Assembly: GCA_003130835.1 (NCBI GenBank)
Contig: QEXX01000080.1
Coordinates: forward strand, 1-63,295
Direction: 5' to 3'
From: Anaerolineae bacterium
Lineage (GTDB): Bacteria; Chloroflexota; Anaerolineae; Anaerolineales; UBA4823
Length of the DNA: 63,295 nt
Part shown: one piece after another, positions 17,017 to 25,305 of the stretch
Layout: each line of letters starts with the position of its first letter
Numbering within the stretch: the first letter of the stretch is position 1
The notes under the pieces: model-generated
The model's input: the letters and a program-made list of their open reading frames with translations, nothing else
Database searches by the model: none
Told to the model about the DNA's origin: nothing
Program-made: the position numbers and the translations under genes

Positions 17017-17406
17017 ATGTCTCGTTTTTTGATGCGTCTTTTGATCAATGCCGTTGCACTCTATGTGGCGATTCGCATTGTGCCAGGGATTCACCCGCAA
17101 ACGACAGGGTGGTTGGCTATTCTGATTCTTGCCTTGATCTTCGGGGTCACCAATGCCTTTTTTGGGCCCCTGCTCAAGTTCTTAACCTGTCCCCTGATTT
17201 TGCTCACCTTGGGATTGTTCACCTTATTGATCAACACCTTTTTATTCTGGCTCTCCGGGCGGATTGGGGATATTTTCGGGGTTGGCTTCACGGTCGACAA
17301 CTTCTGGTCTGCCTTTTTAGGCTCTTTGGTTGTCTCCATCGTGTCTGTGGCGCTCAGTCTGTTCCTAAACGAGAATCATCGCTCGAAGCCGCGCTCCAAA
17401 CGGTAA
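17017..17406 (+). CDS. Phage holin family IV-like membrane protein
   Basis: A 129-residue protein with four hydrophobic segments. It has the pattern of the YvlD/DUF360 family: RLLINAVALYVAIRIVPGI at the start, a central N-(A/T)FFGPLLKFLTCPL segment and a last helix followed by a basic tail (RSKPRSKR). Despite the family name these are widespread chromosomal membrane proteins with no known lysis role, and no phage genes are nearby. AAGGAG of the ribosome site lies inside the last codons of the endonuclease V homologue, 4 bp upstream, so the two are probably co-translated. Confidence 0.85.
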   Translation: MSRFLMRLLINAVALYVAIRIVPGIHPQTTGWLAILILALIFGVTNAFFGPLLKFLTCPLILLTLGLFTLLINTFLFWLSGRIGDIFGVGFTVDNFWSAFLGSLVVSIVSVALSLFLNENHRSKPRSKR

Positions 17407-17477
17407 CCGAGCCGCCCGGCCGAGCGAATTTACCCATAAAAACCGCATTAAGGATTGATGAATTTTTGCTTTTTCGA

Positions 17478-17506
17478 TTGACTTTCCGCTCATTCCTGTA
17501 TATACT
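17478..17506 (+). promoter_or_regulatory. Promoter of the SWIM-domain gene
   Basis: TTGACT at 17478-17483, 17-bp spacer, TATACT at 17501-17506. The transcript would begin near 17513, giving a leader of about 110 nt. Confidence 0.75.
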
Positions 17507-17553
17507 GAAAGCGAATGAAGGTATTCCCAAAAGGTTTTCAGGAGAATCGTTTC

Positions 17554-17601
17554 GTGACCAAGAAGAGCACGCGTGGCAGGGCGTGCTCTTGCGCATTTTA
17601 A
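17554..17601 (+). CDS. Possible leader peptide, 15 residues
   Basis: A GTG at 17554 preceded by AGGAGA (8 nt away) opens a 15-codon frame whose product would be MTKKSTRGRACSCAF. The same frame can also begin at an ATG at 17516. Its codons run through the perfect hairpin at 17563-17590 and it stops 21 bp before the SWIM gene. It may be a regulatory leader peptide; it may also be chance. Confidence 0.3.
   Translation: MTKKSTRGRACSCAF
17563..17590 (+). promoter_or_regulatory. Perfect hairpin in the SWIM gene leader
   Basis: A 10-bp perfect stem (AAGAGCACGC and its complement) with an 8-nt loop, followed by GCGCATTTT. The T run is short, so it is either a weak attenuator or an mRNA-stabilising stem. 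Confidence 0.5.
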
Positions 17602-17622
17602 CCAGAGGAAAGGAGCCGAATT

Positions 17623-17868
17623 ATGGATTATGGGATGATCGGGAAAATCGAAAAGGCAAAGCGGTATGCCGAGCAACGCAACCGCATTCGTTTCGAAGCC
17701 CTGACCGTCACGTTCGAAGGTGAAAACAACCCTCATACGGTTCATTTAGAAAATGGTGTTTGGCGCTGTGATTGTGACTTTTTCCAATCGCGCGGTCGTT
17801 GCAGCCACACCATGGCGCTTGAGATGATTTTAGAAGGAATGTTGCCGCAATCGGTGTTTGAAAGCTAG
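17623..17868 (+). CDS. Small SWIM zinc-finger protein
   Basis: An 81-residue protein with a SWIM-type zinc finger: CDC at about 50-52 and CSH at about 62-64, i.e. CxC-xn-CxH, preceded by the typical strand VHLENGVWRCDC. Full-length SWIM proteins bind DNA or protein, often fused to SNF2 helicases; a separate SWIM-SNF2 protein is encoded at 22004. AAAGGAG stands 8 nt before the ATG. The gene is monocistronic, with its own promoter, structured leader and strong terminator. A regulatory nucleic-acid-binding role is inferred. Confidence 0.8.
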   Translation: MDYGMIGKIEKAKRYAEQRNRIRFEALTVTFEGENNPHTVHLENGVWRCDCDFFQSRGRCSHTMALEMILEGMLPQSVFES

Positions 17869-17877
17869 TCAAAATCA

Positions 17878-17912
17878 AAATCGCCTCCCCAACATAGGGA
17901 GGCGATTTTTTG
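17878..17912 (+). terminator. Rho-independent terminator of the SWIM gene
   Basis: A 12-bp perfect stem (17878-17889 and 17897-17908) with a 7-nt loop and a run of T from 17906. The same stem may act for the convergent gene at 17936 on the other strand. Confidence 0.85.
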
Positions 17913-17935
17913 TTTAATTTGCCTTTCCTTTCGGT

Positions 17936-19006
17936 TTACTTTGGTTTCGCTGCAAGCACCTGTCCAAAAGCGTTGACTTCTAAAATCCATTGACTTTGGG
18001 GTGTACATTGGCGGTAAAAATTCTCATCGCTCGTTGGATAACGATACTCCCCCTGTGAGCTATCAAAGACACACACATACAGTACTTGCTGTTTCCCCGG
18101 TCGTTGATCAGCAGCCAGCTCCATGGAGGGATAGGTAACCGGTAGCACCTTGCCCTGCTTTGTCCGAGTTTCCACGACCTGCCATTCCATCGTCGTGTAC
18201 GAACAATATTCCATCAAAACCTCATAGACGCAATCTTGAACCACTTCCGCATATCCACCCCCGCTATCTAAAGTATAGGGAGTGCCGCACACTTTGTTGG
18301 CATTGGGCACAGCTTCCTCTTGGGTATGATGGACTCTAAATTCACAGTTCAAGAGGGTCGCTTCGGTTGGAATTTCATTCCGCCAATTAGCTCGCTCAAC
18401 CGCCCGTAAGCCCTCGACCACTAAGCTGGTTTGCCAATACGACTCGCGGAGAGTTGCCTCAATGCCCTTTGTGCGCGCCGCCAAGAGCAAAACACCGACG
18501 CAAAGCATAAGGAAAATCACCAACCCTGTTGCGATCCAAATCATGGGGTTAGGGCCTTTTGATTTTGCAACGCTTACTTGGGGGGAGATTTTCCCGCCCA
18601 GCGGCGCGCCGCAGGAAACACAGTTGAACGACCGGGAATCATTTTCGGCAGCGCAATGCGGACAAAGCATCATTTGAGCGGAGGCTTGGGGCACAAATGC
18701 GCCAACAACGCGGCCGCTTTCCCGTTGCTTGCCCTCCTGCAAATCTCCACCGCATTGGGCACAAACTTCAGCATCAGCGGGATTGCGCGCCCCGCAATAG
18801 GGGCAATGGATGTCAGCACCTTTCTTTGCTTGAGCGATCTCCTGTTCATCCGCAATCAGCTCCGCTTTCTCAGGCAATTGAAAGGCAACATTTTCGGGTT
18901 GGGGAGCACCACAGCTCAAACAGGTCTTCTGTGGACCTGGATTACGGCTATTGCAACGCGGGCAGGTCCACTCCAATTTCATGTAACCCAAGGTTTCTTT
19001 AGGCAT
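17936..19006 (-). CDS. Zinc-ribbon membrane protein
   Basis: A 356-residue protein whose N-terminus carries three CxxC...CxxC zinc ribbons: CPRCNSRNPGPQKTCLSC, CPYCGARNPADAEVCAQC and CPHCAAENDSRSFNCVSC. A single membrane helix follows (IWIATGLVIFLMLCVGVLLLA), and then a 180-residue extracytoplasmic domain with several Cys. The arrangement resembles zinc-ribbon-anchored envelope proteins of unknown role. The start is the ATG at 19006; an open frame reaches further upstream to 19138 but has no ribosome site and an unlikely composition. A -10-like TACAAT lies 50 bp upstream on the minus strand. Confidence 0.75.
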   Translation of the reverse strand: MPKETLGYMKLEWTCPRCNSRNPGPQKTCLSCGAPQPENVAFQLPEKAELIADEQEIAQAKKGADIHCPYCGARNPADAEVCAQCGGDLQEGKQRESGRVVGAFVPQASAQMMLCPHCAAENDSRSFNCVSCGAPLGGKISPQVSVAKSKGPNPMIWIATGLVIFLMLCVGVLLLAARTKGIEATLRESYWQTSLVVEGLRAVERANWRNEIPTEATLLNCEFRVHHTQEEAVPNANKVCGTPYTLDSGGGYAEVVQDCVYEVLMEYCSYTTMEWQVVETRTKQGKVLPVTYPSMELAADQRPGKQQVLYVCVFDSSQGEYRYPTSDENFYRQCTPQSQWILEVNAFGQVLAAKPK

Positions 19007-19191
19007 GGTTCTCGCTTTCTTGAACGAATGAAACGAAAGATACTGTCTCATTGTAACCGATGATTTTGATAAAAAGTTGCAATACCTCGGCTGTAAATCC
19101 TCTGAAGATTTGCCAACAATGGCAGGCAAATGATTCAAACTGGCGAAATGCTGCTATCCCGCTCTTGAGTTCATGGAAGGCTACAAATGGT

Positions 19192-19221
19192 TTGCGCCCC
19201 TAGTCAAAGCTCATTTATAAT
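19192..19221 (+). promoter_or_regulatory. Promoter of pheA
   Basis: TTGCGC at 19192-19197, 18-bp spacer, TATAAT at 19216-19221, 56 bp before the ATG. Confidence 0.5.
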
Positions 19222-19277
19222 TGCGCTCATCGATCCATCAACCTTCAGATAAAAATCTTTCCTAGGAGAATGACCCG

Positions 19278-20117
19278 ATGAAAGTTGCCTACCAAGGCGC
19301 ACCAGGTGCCTACTCAGAAGCGGCGATCTTTGAAATCTTCGGCAAGCAAGCAGAAGCTATCCCTTGCGAGACCTTTGAGCAAGTCTTCCAAAAAGTCGAA
19401 TCCGATGAAGCACAACGAGGAATGTTGCCGATCGAAAACTCGGTCACCGGCAGCTTACACCGCAATTACGACCTGTTGCTCGAACATTCATTGGTGATTG
19501 TAGGGGAATACCCCCTGCGCGTTCGCCATTGCTTAATTGGCTTGCCCGACGCAGAGCTAAAAGACATCCGCAAAGTGATCAGCCACCCCCAAGGCATTGC
19601 GCAATGTGAAAAATACCTGCGGGCTTTGGGTGTGCATACCGAAGCTGTCTATGATACTGCCGGCAGCGTCAAGATGGTGAAAGAAAGCGGCGATCGCAGC
19701 TTAGCAGCCATTGCGTCCAATTGGGCAGCCCAAATATACGGCATGAAAATCCTCCAGGAGGGCATCGAAGATAACCCAGCCAATTACACCCGCTTTCTAG
19801 TGTTAGCGCGCGAAGCCATCCAACCTGAGGGAGAAGCTAAAACTTCAATTGTGTTCACCTTACGCAATATTCCAGGAGCGCTTTTCAAGGCGCTGAGCGT
19901 GTTTGCCCTGCGCGATATTGACCTGACCAAAATCGAATCGCGCCCCTTGGTTGGGGCACCGTGGGAATATCTGTTCTACATCGATTTTCGTGGCTCGATT
20001 AGCGAGGAAAAAGTCAAGCACGCTCTGGAAAACCTATCCGAATACGCCCTGAGTCTTCGTATTCTTGGCTCCTATCCTCGCTTGGGAAGCGAAAAAGTGG
20101 CTGAGAGCACAAGCTAG
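19278..20117 (+). CDS. pheA: Prephenate dehydratase
   Basis: A 279-residue monofunctional enzyme that turns prephenate into phenylpyruvate in phenylalanine synthesis. The catalytic domain (1-180) starts with VAYQGAPGAYSE and contains PIENSVTGSL and the TRF motif in NYTRFLVL. A C-terminal ACT domain (about 192-270) has the ESRPL phenylalanine-binding motif, so feedback inhibition by phenylalanine is expected. No chorismate mutase domain is fused. AGGAG precedes the ATG. The gene is monocistronic, between a promoter and a hairpin terminator. Confidence 0.95.
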   Translation: MKVAYQGAPGAYSEAAIFEIFGKQAEAIPCETFEQVFQKVESDEAQRGMLPIENSVTGSLHRNYDLLLEHSLVIVGEYPLRVRHCLIGLPDAELKDIRKVISHPQGIAQCEKYLRALGVHTEAVYDTAGSVKMVKESGDRSLAAIASNWAAQIYGMKILQEGIEDNPANYTRFLVLAREAIQPEGEAKTSIVFTLRNIPGALFKALSVFALRDIDLTKIESRPLVGAPWEYLFYIDFRGSISEEKVKHALENLSEYALSLRILGSYPRLGSEKVAESTS

Positions 20118-20192
20118 AAAGCAGGCATTTCACCAGGTCTCTTGAGCATCTTTGCCGCTTTGGACAGCGCTCCGAAAAAACTCAACGCATGG

Positions 20193-20215
20193 AATCCGCT
20201 CAGTTTGAGCGGATT
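20193..20215 (+). terminator. Terminator of pheA
   Basis: A 9-bp perfect stem (20193-20201 and 20207-20215) with a 5-nt loop and TTTGCTTT after it. It lies between the convergent pheA and era. Confidence 0.7.
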
Positions 20216-20220
20216 TTGCT

Positions 20221-21138
20221 TTACGTATAACCAAGCCATTTGAGCAAGGTGTCGTTCTTACGCCAATTTTTCTGCACCTTGACGTGGAGATTGAGGTAGA
20301 TTTTTCGACCGCTCATCGCTTCGATCTCCTGACGCGCTTGTGTGCCAATTTTCTTGATCATGCTTCCCCCTGCACCGATCACAATGGCTTTGTGGGTTTC
20401 TTTTTCAACGATGATGGTCGCATCGATGACCGCCAGGTTCTCGTCCTTCTCTTGATATTGATCGATGCGCACTGCAATCCCATGCGGCACTTCATCGCGT
20501 AGAATATGCAAGGCAGCTTCGCGAATCAGCTCGGCGGCAATTTCCCGTTCATAATAATCGGTGATTTGATCGGCTGGATAAAGCGGTTCACTGAGCGGCA
20601 AGCACTCCATCAGAGCCGCAATCAAATGATCCAAATTATCCCCTCGCAGGCACGAAATCTGAACGACTGTAGCCGTAGGAAAGCGTTCCTCGATTAAAGC
20701 TTTGGCTGCGGCCAGAAACTCTTCTTTCGCAATGTCAATTTTGTTCAGGGCAATCACGAGCGGTTTGGCAGCCTGATACGGCGATAATTGGTCGGCTAAG
20801 TCAAAATCTTCTTGGCTCAAGGGTTCACTGACATCCAAAAGAAACAACAATCCATCGGAGTCCTCAATCGCCTTTAGCGCAGCTTTGACCATCTTTTCGC
20901 CCAATTTGTGCCGGGGCGTATGAAAGCCGGGCGTATCCACAAAAATGATCTGCGCTTGCTCCGTGGTTAAGATACCTAACTGCTGTTTGCGCGTGGTTTG
21001 CGGGCGCGGGGAAACCGCCGCAATCTTTTGCTGAAGCAAGACGTTCATCAAGGTGGATTTGCCCACATTGGGCTTGCCAATCACAGCAATAAAACCGGCT
21101 CGATAATCCTGTGCAGTTAGAGGCTCGGCGCTTTCCAT
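20221..21138 (-). CDS. era: GTPase Era
   Basis: A 305-residue GTPase for 16S rRNA maturation and 30S assembly. G1 is GKPNVGKST, G2 has the TTRKQQ region, G3 is DTPGFH, G4 is NKID, followed by a C-terminal KH domain with GAGGSMIKKIGTQARQEIE. Length is normal. The ATG overlaps the preceding DUF4491 gene by 22 bp, so it is the last gene of a three-gene leftward operon. It is the only housekeeping member there. Confidence 0.96.
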   Translation of the reverse strand: MESAEPLTAQDYRAGFIAVIGKPNVGKSTLMNVLLQQKIAAVSPRPQTTRKQQLGILTTEQAQIIFVDTPGFHTPRHKLGEKMVKAALKAIEDSDGLLFLLDVSEPLSQEDFDLADQLSPYQAAKPLVIALNKIDIAKEEFLAAAKALIEERFPTATVVQISCLRGDNLDHLIAALMECLPLSEPLYPADQITDYYEREIAAELIREAALHILRDEVPHGIAVRIDQYQEKDENLAVIDATIIVEKETHKAIVIGAGGSMIKKIGTQARQEIEAMSGRKIYLNLHVKVQKNWRKNDTLLKWLGYT

Positions 21139-21461
21139 TTGCGAATCACCTGTTTAAAAGGGGGATCAATTTTTTTGGGATGATTGGGAAACCAGCCGAG
21201 TTCTGCTCGGCGGGCTTGTTTTTTTAGCTCGGTTGCCCCCCAAACGAACGTTGCCCCCAAGATGCCCAGCCAAGCTGAACCCCAGACGTTATCAATGAAC
21301 AAAGAAATACCCACTAGGATGACTCCAATTCCGATCAGGTAAGGCCACCAGAGCCAACCCAGCCAGCGTTCCACCCAGATCACCAACGGAAATCCCAGGC
21401 CAATGGTTAGAAGGGTGATTAAACCTAGCCATACCCCAAAGGCTTGCATCAAGGAGACCAT
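21117..21461 (-). CDS. DUF4491-like membrane protein, second copy
   Basis: A 114-residue protein with three to four hydrophobic segments and the family tail: ELKKQARRAELGWFPNHPKK. I start at ATG 21461, since it follows the stop of the preceding gene by one base (TAGGATG), a coupled arrangement; the open frame extends upstream but only over that gene in another frame. Its 3' end overlaps era by 22 bp. The protein is related in pattern to the gene just upstream, so the pair looks like a tandem duplication. Function unknown. Confidence 0.65.
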   Translation of the reverse strand: MVSLMQAFGVWLGLITLLTIGLGFPLVIWVERWLGWLWWPYLIGIGVILVGISLFIDNVWGSAWLGILGATFVWGATELKKQARRAELGWFPNHPKKIDPPFKQVIRKWKAPSL

Positions 21462-21462
21462 C

Positions 21463-21843
21463 CTAACTCGAATGGGGTTCAAAACTGTCTGCCAATCGAT
21501 CCACAACCGTTGCTGAAGATGAGGGAGCCTCCAGAAAACGACGATGACGAGGGTTGCAGGGATTAGCTGGAGCATGTCCTCGCCGCACCCGCCGTTGCTG
21601 ACGAATCAACTCAACCGCATCCCATAGCAAGGTCATGCCAATAATACCGCAAAGCGACTTCAGATAGAGAGAGTTCAGCACAAGCGAGAAGATTTGCATT
21701 GCCAAACCAGCAGCGCTATAAGCAAGCATAGCCATCCAAAGCCGGGCAACTCGATATTCAAGCCAGCGCACCCCGACATGCCCGAAAGCAATTCCCAGAA
21801 ATGCGCTGATTGCCGAGATCAGACCAATGAAATTAAGCTCCAT
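21463..21843 (-). CDS. DUF4491-like membrane protein, first copy
   Basis: A 126-residue protein beginning MELNFIGLISAISAFLGIAFGH, with three hydrophobic segments and the family's charged tail (ELIRQQRRVRRG...NPCNPR). The C-terminal 25 residues after the family motif are extra and polar. ATG 21843 lies 7 bp after a TATAAT on the minus strand, so the mRNA should start at the ATG itself; this decides the start over an upstream ATG at 21909. It is the first gene of the operon with the second copy and era. Function unknown. Confidence 0.65.
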   Translation of the reverse strand: MELNFIGLISAISAFLGIAFGHVGVRWLEYRVARLWMAMLAYSAAGLAMQIFSLVLNSLYLKSLCGIIGMTLLWDAVELIRQQRRVRRGHAPANPCNPRHRRFLEAPSSSATVVDRLADSFEPHSS

Positions 21844-21850
21844 CGTCTCG

Positions 21851-21856
21851 ATTATA
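21851..21856 (-). promoter_or_regulatory. -10 box of the DUF4491-era operon, leaderless
   Basis: TATAAT on the minus strand, 7 bp before the ATG; no clear -35. A transcript would start on the A of the ATG. Confidence 0.5.
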
Positions 21857-22003
21857 CCCCATGCAGGGTTGTCGCTTGGCTGGCAAACTCGATGAATCTT
21901 TGCACTCAAATCAGCTTTTTGACTTTCCTTTATGGTAAGATAATTGTTTGTGCAAAGTCAAGATCGGTATTAACGGGTTCATCTAGGACGGATAGAGAAG
22001 AAA

Positions 22004-25000
22004 ATGGTGAAATCACAGATTCTGGCTGACTATCTCGATGATCATTCCTTGATGCGTTTGGCAGGGTACAGTAACTTTCAACGTGGGTACATGTATTACC
22101 ACGGCCAACGGGTCACCTTAACCCATTTATCGGCAGAGAAAATCGAAGCTACCGTGCAGGGCGAGTTCGTCTATAAAGTTGTGCTGGAACTTAACGAGAA
22201 TAAACTCCGCTTCTCTTGTACCTGCCCGGTCGGCAGCGGAGGCTATTTTTGTAAACATCTGGTCGCTACAGCAATCCAAGCGCGTGGAAAAGTACCGATT
22301 CCAGCCGAAGTCATCTGGCAGCGCAAATTAGATGGCATCCTAAGAGAAGTAGAACGGCGCCCCATCCTAACGCCCCGCCCCACAAATGTGCGAAAGTATA
22401 TTCTTATCTTTGGCTTATTGCAGAGTCAAGGTCGTTCTTGGGATATCCATCCCCTGCGCATCTACGTGGATAAAATAGACAGTGATGAATTAAAGCAAAC
22501 AAACTGGAATGATCCCAACCAACTAAAGGCTTTCATTGAAAAAATCCCTCATCGCAAAGCCAATCCAGTACGCAGTTTAGGTGATCTTTCGTTATGTCTG
22601 AATGCGGAAAGCGGAGCTTACCTGCTGGCAAGTGCACTGCTGAATGGCTATCCCGTAAAGGATCCGTTCGAGTGGTTTTGGCATAGTCCGTTGCTGCTCT
22701 ACGAATGCCAAGCAAATGGTTTTCTCAAACGCCCAATCACGTTGCATCCAACGGTTGAGAAAGCTGGGCTGATCATCAATAAAACCGAACAGGGCATTGA
22801 CCTGCAACTAGCCGTCCACTTGGGAGATGAATTACGCCCGATTCGTAAGAACCAAGCCTTTCTTGTTCAGAACATCCCGACCATTTTATTTATGCAAGAC
22901 ACTTTAGTTCGTCTTTCTCATCCCTCGGCTGCCGTGTTAGAGAAATTATTGGATGAGCCACGCATTCATATTCCGTCTGAGTTTACGGATGAGTTTGCGA
23001 ATCGATACTTTCTCAAACTCGCCAAAACGATCCCATTGGTGGGAGATGGGATTGAATATTACGAAGAAATTGAGCCACGTCCACGCCTGTACTTATCGGA
23101 GAAAAACAGCACGCTGGTTATCGAACTGCGCTTTGACTATCTAGGCAAGGAAGTTTCTTTTGATCCGCTACAAGACTACATCGTCATCAGAAAAATGAAT
23201 CCTCTAGCCGTGGCTTTTGTACGCCGCAATTTCTTCTTTGAAAATACGATCGAAACGAATCTGGTAACCAAGGGGTATGGCTTAAAACGTCTGCGGGCGA
23301 ACGAGCCCGGTTACTACACCTTGCGCGCCAAAGTGCATGTCCTAGACTTTTTGATCAAATATGTGCCCCTCCTTACCCAGGCAGGGTTTGAGATCTTTGG
23401 CGAAGACCGAATCAAATCGGTGCGGGTGAACCGCGCTCGCCCCACCCTTTCCCTGCAAATCTCGTCGGGGATTGACTGGTTTGACCTCGGTATGGTGGTG
23501 AAGTTTGGCGATCAACAGGTAGATTGGAAAGAAGTGCGTTCAGCGATCCTGAAGGGACAAGTCTATGTCAAACTTGCGGATGGCTCGATCGGCCAAATTC
23601 CCGAAGTGTGGATTCAGCGCTTCAAGAAAGTTTTCGCCTTAGGAAAAGCCACCGATCGAGGTTTAGCCTTAAGTCTTGCGCAACTTCCTTTGGTCGATGC
23701 GTTGCTTGACGAAGCCGAAGTACCCGAAGGCTTTGAGGAATTTGAGCAACGCCGCAAACGGCTGCGCGATTTCGAACACATCGAACCCCACCCCCTGCCT
23801 CAGGGCTTTCGCGGTGAGTTACGCCCCTATCAAAAAGCCGGTTATGATTGGCTGCATTTCCTTTACCAGTATAAATTGGGAGGTTGCCTAGCCGATGATA
23901 TGGGGCTGGGAAAAACTGTTCAAATGTTGGCGTTTTTGCAATCTTTGAAAGAGACCCAAAAACCTAAAACCGCCCATCTCCTCGTTGTACCCAAATCGTT
24001 ATTAATCAATTGGCAACGCGAAGCTGAACGCTTTACCCCTGACTTACGAATTTTAGATTACAGCAAGGCGGATCGCCCCAAAGACCTGCGTGCCTTTGAT
24101 GAAGTTGATGTTGTCTTGACTACCTACGGGATCGTCTTGCGCGACATTGATCGATTACGAAAATATCCGTTTGACATTGTGATTCTGGACGAATCGCAAG
24201 CGGTCAAGAATCCCATCGCTCAAAGCGCCAAGGCCGTGCGCCTGTTGAAGAGCAACCATCGTCTGGTGATGACCGGTACACCCATCGAGAACAACACCTT
24301 TGAGCTTTGGTCTCAATTTGCCTTCCTCCAGCCCGGTTTGTTAGGAAGCCTCGAGGCTTTTCGCCGCGAATTTGCGAATCCCATTGAGAGAGAAGGAGAC
24401 CAAGAGACGATAGAAACGCTACGCCGCTTGGTGTATCCCTTCATTCTGCGCCGCACCAAAGACCAAGTTGCCCCTGAATTGCCAGCCCGCGAGGAGCGCA
24501 TCGTTTATACGGAGATGAGTGATGAACAGGCAAACCTGTATAGACAGATGCGGGATTACTATCGTGAATGCATCCTCGGCACTTATGACGCCGATGGTAG
24601 CCCTGAGCAGCGCATGAAAATTTTGGAAGGACTGCTGCGCTTGCGTCAGATCAGTATTCATCCTGCCCTCGTCAATGCAAACTTTCAGGGTGAAGCCCCT
24701 AAGTTCGTATGGTTACTAGAGACATTAGAAATCCTGCAACAAGAAGGGCATAAAGCCTTAGTTTTTTCTCAATTTGTCGAAGCGCTGCATCTGTTACGAC
24801 AGGAGTTAGACCGTCGCGCGCTGCCCTACGCATATTTGGACGGGAAAACCCAAAACCGTCAAGCTCAAGTGGATGCCTTTCAGCGCGATCCGAGCTTGCC
24901 GGTCTTTCTCATCAGCTTAAAAGCCGGTGGTGTGGGCTTAAATCTCACCGCTGCCGATTATGTCATCCATCTGGATCCATGGTGGAATCCAGCCGTAGAA

Positions 25001-25201
25001 CGTCAGGCAGCCGATCGAACCCATCGTATCGGGCAAGAAAAACCGGTTTTTATTTACAAGGTGATTGTGCGCAACACAGTTGAGGAGAAAATTCTTCTCC
25101 TACAGGAGAAAAAGCGCCAATTGGTTGATCAACTCATCCATGCCGAAGGGAGCGTCTTCAAGATGCTGACGCAAGAAGATTTAGAGGTATTGTTTAGCTA
25201 G
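22004..25201 (+). CDS. SWIM zinc-finger SNF2/Rad54-like helicase
   Basis: A 1065-residue SWI2/SNF2 ATPase. A SWIM finger stands near residues 72-85 (CTC...CKH). The middle 500 residues hold the bacterial SNF2-associated region. The ATPase core starts about 600: Walker A DDMGLGKTVQ near 630, DESQ in place of DEAH near 728, TGTPIENN, and the C-terminal helicase lobe with GVGLNLTAADYVIHLDPWWNP and DRTHRIGQ. These are ATP-driven DNA translocases that move proteins along DNA; they do not unwind strands. It is not next to any restriction or defence gene, so a repair or transcription role (HepA/RapA-like) is as likely as defence. Confidence 0.93.
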   Translation: MVKSQILADYLDDHSLMRLAGYSNFQRGYMYYHGQRVTLTHLSAEKIEATVQGEFVYKVVLELNENKLRFSCTCPVGSGGYFCKHLVATAIQARGKVPIPAEVIWQRKLDGILREVERRPILTPRPTNVRKYILIFGLLQSQGRSWDIHPLRIYVDKIDSDELKQTNWNDPNQLKAFIEKIPHRKANPVRSLGDLSLCLNAESGAYLLASALLNGYPVKDPFEWFWHSPLLLYECQANGFLKRPITLHPTVEKAGLIINKTEQGIDLQLAVHLGDELRPIRKNQAFLVQNIPTILFMQDTLVRLSHPSAAVLEKLLDEPRIHIPSEFTDEFANRYFLKLAKTIPLVGDGIEYYEEIEPRPRLYLSEKNSTLVIELRFDYLGKEVSFDPLQDYIVIRKMNPLAVAFVRRNFFFENTIETNLVTKGYGLKRLRANEPGYYTLRAKVHVLDFLIKYVPLLTQAGFEIFGEDRIKSVRVNRARPTLSLQISSGIDWFDLGMVVKFGDQQVDWKEVRSAILKGQVYVKLADGSIGQIPEVWIQRFKKVFALGKATDRGLALSLAQLPLVDALLDEAEVPEGFEEFEQRRKRLRDFEHIEPHPLPQGFRGELRPYQKAGYDWLHFLYQYKLGGCLADDMGLGKTVQMLAFLQSLKETQKPKTAHLLVVPKSLLINWQREAERFTPDLRILDYSKADRPKDLRAFDEVDVVLTTYGIVLRDIDRLRKYPFDIVILDESQAVKNPIAQSAKAVRLLKSNHRLVMTGTPIENNTFELWSQFAFLQPGLLGSLEAFRREFANPIEREGDQETIETLRRLVYPFILRRTKDQVAPELPAREERIVYTEMSDEQANLYRQMRDYYRECILGTYDADGSPEQRMKILEGLLRLRQISIHPALVNANFQGEAPKFVWLLETLEILQQEGHKALVFSQFVEALHLLRQELDRRALPYAYLDGKTQNRQAQVDAFQRDPSLPVFLISLKAGGVGLNLTAADYVIHLDPWWNPAVERQAADRTHRIGQEKPVFIYKVIVRNTVEEKILLLQEKKRQLVDQLIHAEGSVFKMLTQEDLEVLFS

Positions 25202-25305
25202 GTTTTTTTGCGAATGCGTCACTCGGGGCGTTGAGGGTTTTCAACACGATCGAATACAGCGTGCCAGCGAACGCATCGCAGAAAATTTCCATCCGGAGGT
25301 CTTCT

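Noticed and set aside
17017..17406. Prophage remnant because of the holin name
   Set aside because: This family is mostly chromosomal, and no phage structural, integrase or lysis gene is nearby.
18578..19063. 161-codon open frame on the plus strand
   Set aside because: Antisense to the zinc-ribbon gene, whose CxxC repeats show which strand is coding.
22004..25201. Defence (restriction-like) SNF2 system
   Set aside because: No methylase, nuclease or other defence gene is adjacent; isolated SWIM-SNF2 genes are common in this group.
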